The notes under the pieces were generated by a model. It had not been told where the DNA came from, made no database searches, and was given only the letters and a program-made list of their open reading frames with translations. From Candidatus Zixiibacteriota bacterium (GTDB lineage: Bacteria; Zixibacteria; MSB-5A5; WJJR01): 14,934 bases of DNA. Shown piece by piece: positions 14,407 to 14,934 of this stretch. Within the stretch, counting starts at the first letter, position 1. Every line of letters begins with the position of its first letter. The DNA is taken from the NCBI GenBank assembly GCA_020058315.1, contig JAGVEK010000112.1, positions 1 to 14,934 of the forward strand, written 5' to 3'. Both the position numbers and the translations under genes were made by a program.

Positions 14407-14934
14407 ATGCATACTCACGCTTCAATGGTCAAAGCGGTGAATCTCAAGCAGGTCCTGCCACTCCTCGTCGGTATTGGCCCGCCCCGATCGGGGACGACAT
14501 GGGTGTACGAGCTGTTAAGGCTGCATCCGCAATGCCTGGCGCCGCTTGTCAAAGAGACCCGGTTTTTTTCGGATTGGTATGAGCGAGGAACCGAGGCATT
14601 TCTGAACGAATTTCCCAAGCCAGATGAAGCCAGTCGCGTCCTGGTCGATATTTCTCCGGAGTACATTGGTCATCCGTTTGTGATGGACCGGATAAAGGAA
14701 ACACGGCCTGACGCGAAGATCATGATCTTCCTGCGCAATCCTTACGAACGACTCATCTCGATGTACTCGTTCACGTTCATGAAGAGGCTTGGGCACGTGA
14801 AGCCACGACCGATCGAAATGTTGCGTATTCCAGAGGTGTTGGAGGAGTTGACCGAACTCAGCATCATCGCTGGAACCTGCGAAAAATATGTTCGCGAGTT
14901 TGGGCGGGAGAATGTGCATTTCTTCAATTTTGAA
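14407..14934 (+). CDS. sulfotransferase, N-terminal part, cut by window end
   Basis: The first 176 codons of an open frame with no stop before the right edge. It reads as a PAPS-dependent sulfotransferase of the Sulfotransfer_1/NDST-like type. The 5'-phosphosulfate loop GPPRSGTTW is at 24-32, followed by KETRFFSD (49-56), a pattern common where the acceptor is a carbohydrate. The 3'-phosphate element is FLRNPYERLIS, with R110 and S118 in R-x7-S spacing. It is a different family branch from the sulfotransferase at the left edge. ATG 14407 is the first start after an in-frame stop at 14380-14382; ATG 14425 is an alternative, and neither has a good ribosome site. A full protein of roughly 280-320 residues would be expected. 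Confidence 0.88.
   Translation, partial: MHTHASMVKAVNLKQVLPLLVGIGPPRSGTTWVYELLRLHPQCLAPLVKETRFFSDWYERGTEAFLNEFPKPDEASRVLVDISPEYIGHPFVMDRIKETRPDAKIMIFLRNPYERLISMYSFTFMKRLGHVKPRPIEMLRIPEVLEELTELSIIAGTCEKYVREFGRENVHFFNFE

Noticed and set aside
14143..14418. Antisense 91-codon frame covering the gap before the second sulfotransferase
   Set aside because: Overlaps both neighbouring genes, has no good ribosome site and no recognisable family features; could not be supported as a gene.
1..14934. CRISPR arrays, tRNAs, insertion sequences, long direct repeats
   Set aside because: Scanned by eye and nothing of these types was seen; only short inverted repeats of 5-7 bp were found.

Overview
The window is one stretch of a surface-polysaccharide (O-antigen, capsule or exopolysaccharide) biosynthesis locus. 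Every gene I can support lies on the + strand: 13 coding regions, the last running off the right edge. Coding GC is moderately high (around 60% by eye), starts are ATG/GTG with Gram-negative style Shine-Dalgarno sites, and a Wzx-type flippase and a heptosyltransferase-fold (GT9) protein are present. Together these suggest a Gram-negative proteobacterium, possibly a beta- or gammaproteobacterium; that placement is inference. I see no tRNA, rRNA, CRISPR array, insertion sequence or origin.

Layout. (1) 23-3509: an AT-rich sulfotransferase gene, a DegT-type sugar aminotransferase and a Wzx-like flippase, packed with a 2-nt gap and a 4-nt overlap. (2) 3510-3810: about 300 bp without a convincing gene, holding a 28-codon stub, an inverted repeat and a weak promoter-like pair. 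(3) 3811-7326: a GT2 glycosyltransferase, a GT-B glycosyltransferase, a left-handed beta-helix acyltransferase and a SAM methyltransferase, ending at a strong hairpin. (4) 7427-13265: a second methyltransferase, a GT-B glycosyltransferase, a GT9 heptosyltransferase-like protein, a Wzy-like polymerase and a GT4-like glycosyltransferase, tightly spaced. (5) 13443-14934: a third methyltransferase and, after a 232-bp gap, the first 176 codons of a second, different sulfotransferase.

How the genes fit together (inference from family knowledge): the aminotransferase makes an amino-deoxy sugar nucleotide. Five glycosyltransferases build a repeat unit on undecaprenyl phosphate in the cytoplasm. The acyltransferase, methyltransferases and sulfotransferases decorate it. 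Wzx flips the unit and Wzy polymerises it in the periplasm. The priming glycosyltransferase, chain-length regulator, export pore and the rest of the sugar-nucleotide pathway are not in the window and would be expected outside it.

Most notable points: two unrelated PAPS-dependent sulfotransferase genes bracket the cluster, pointing to a sulfated glycan, which is uncommon among characterised proteobacterial polysaccharides. The first sulfotransferase has a base composition unlike its neighbours. Several junctions carry very short stub reading frames that look like recombination scars. I did not find evidence for a wholly new type of system; the novelty would lie in the glycan's chemistry.
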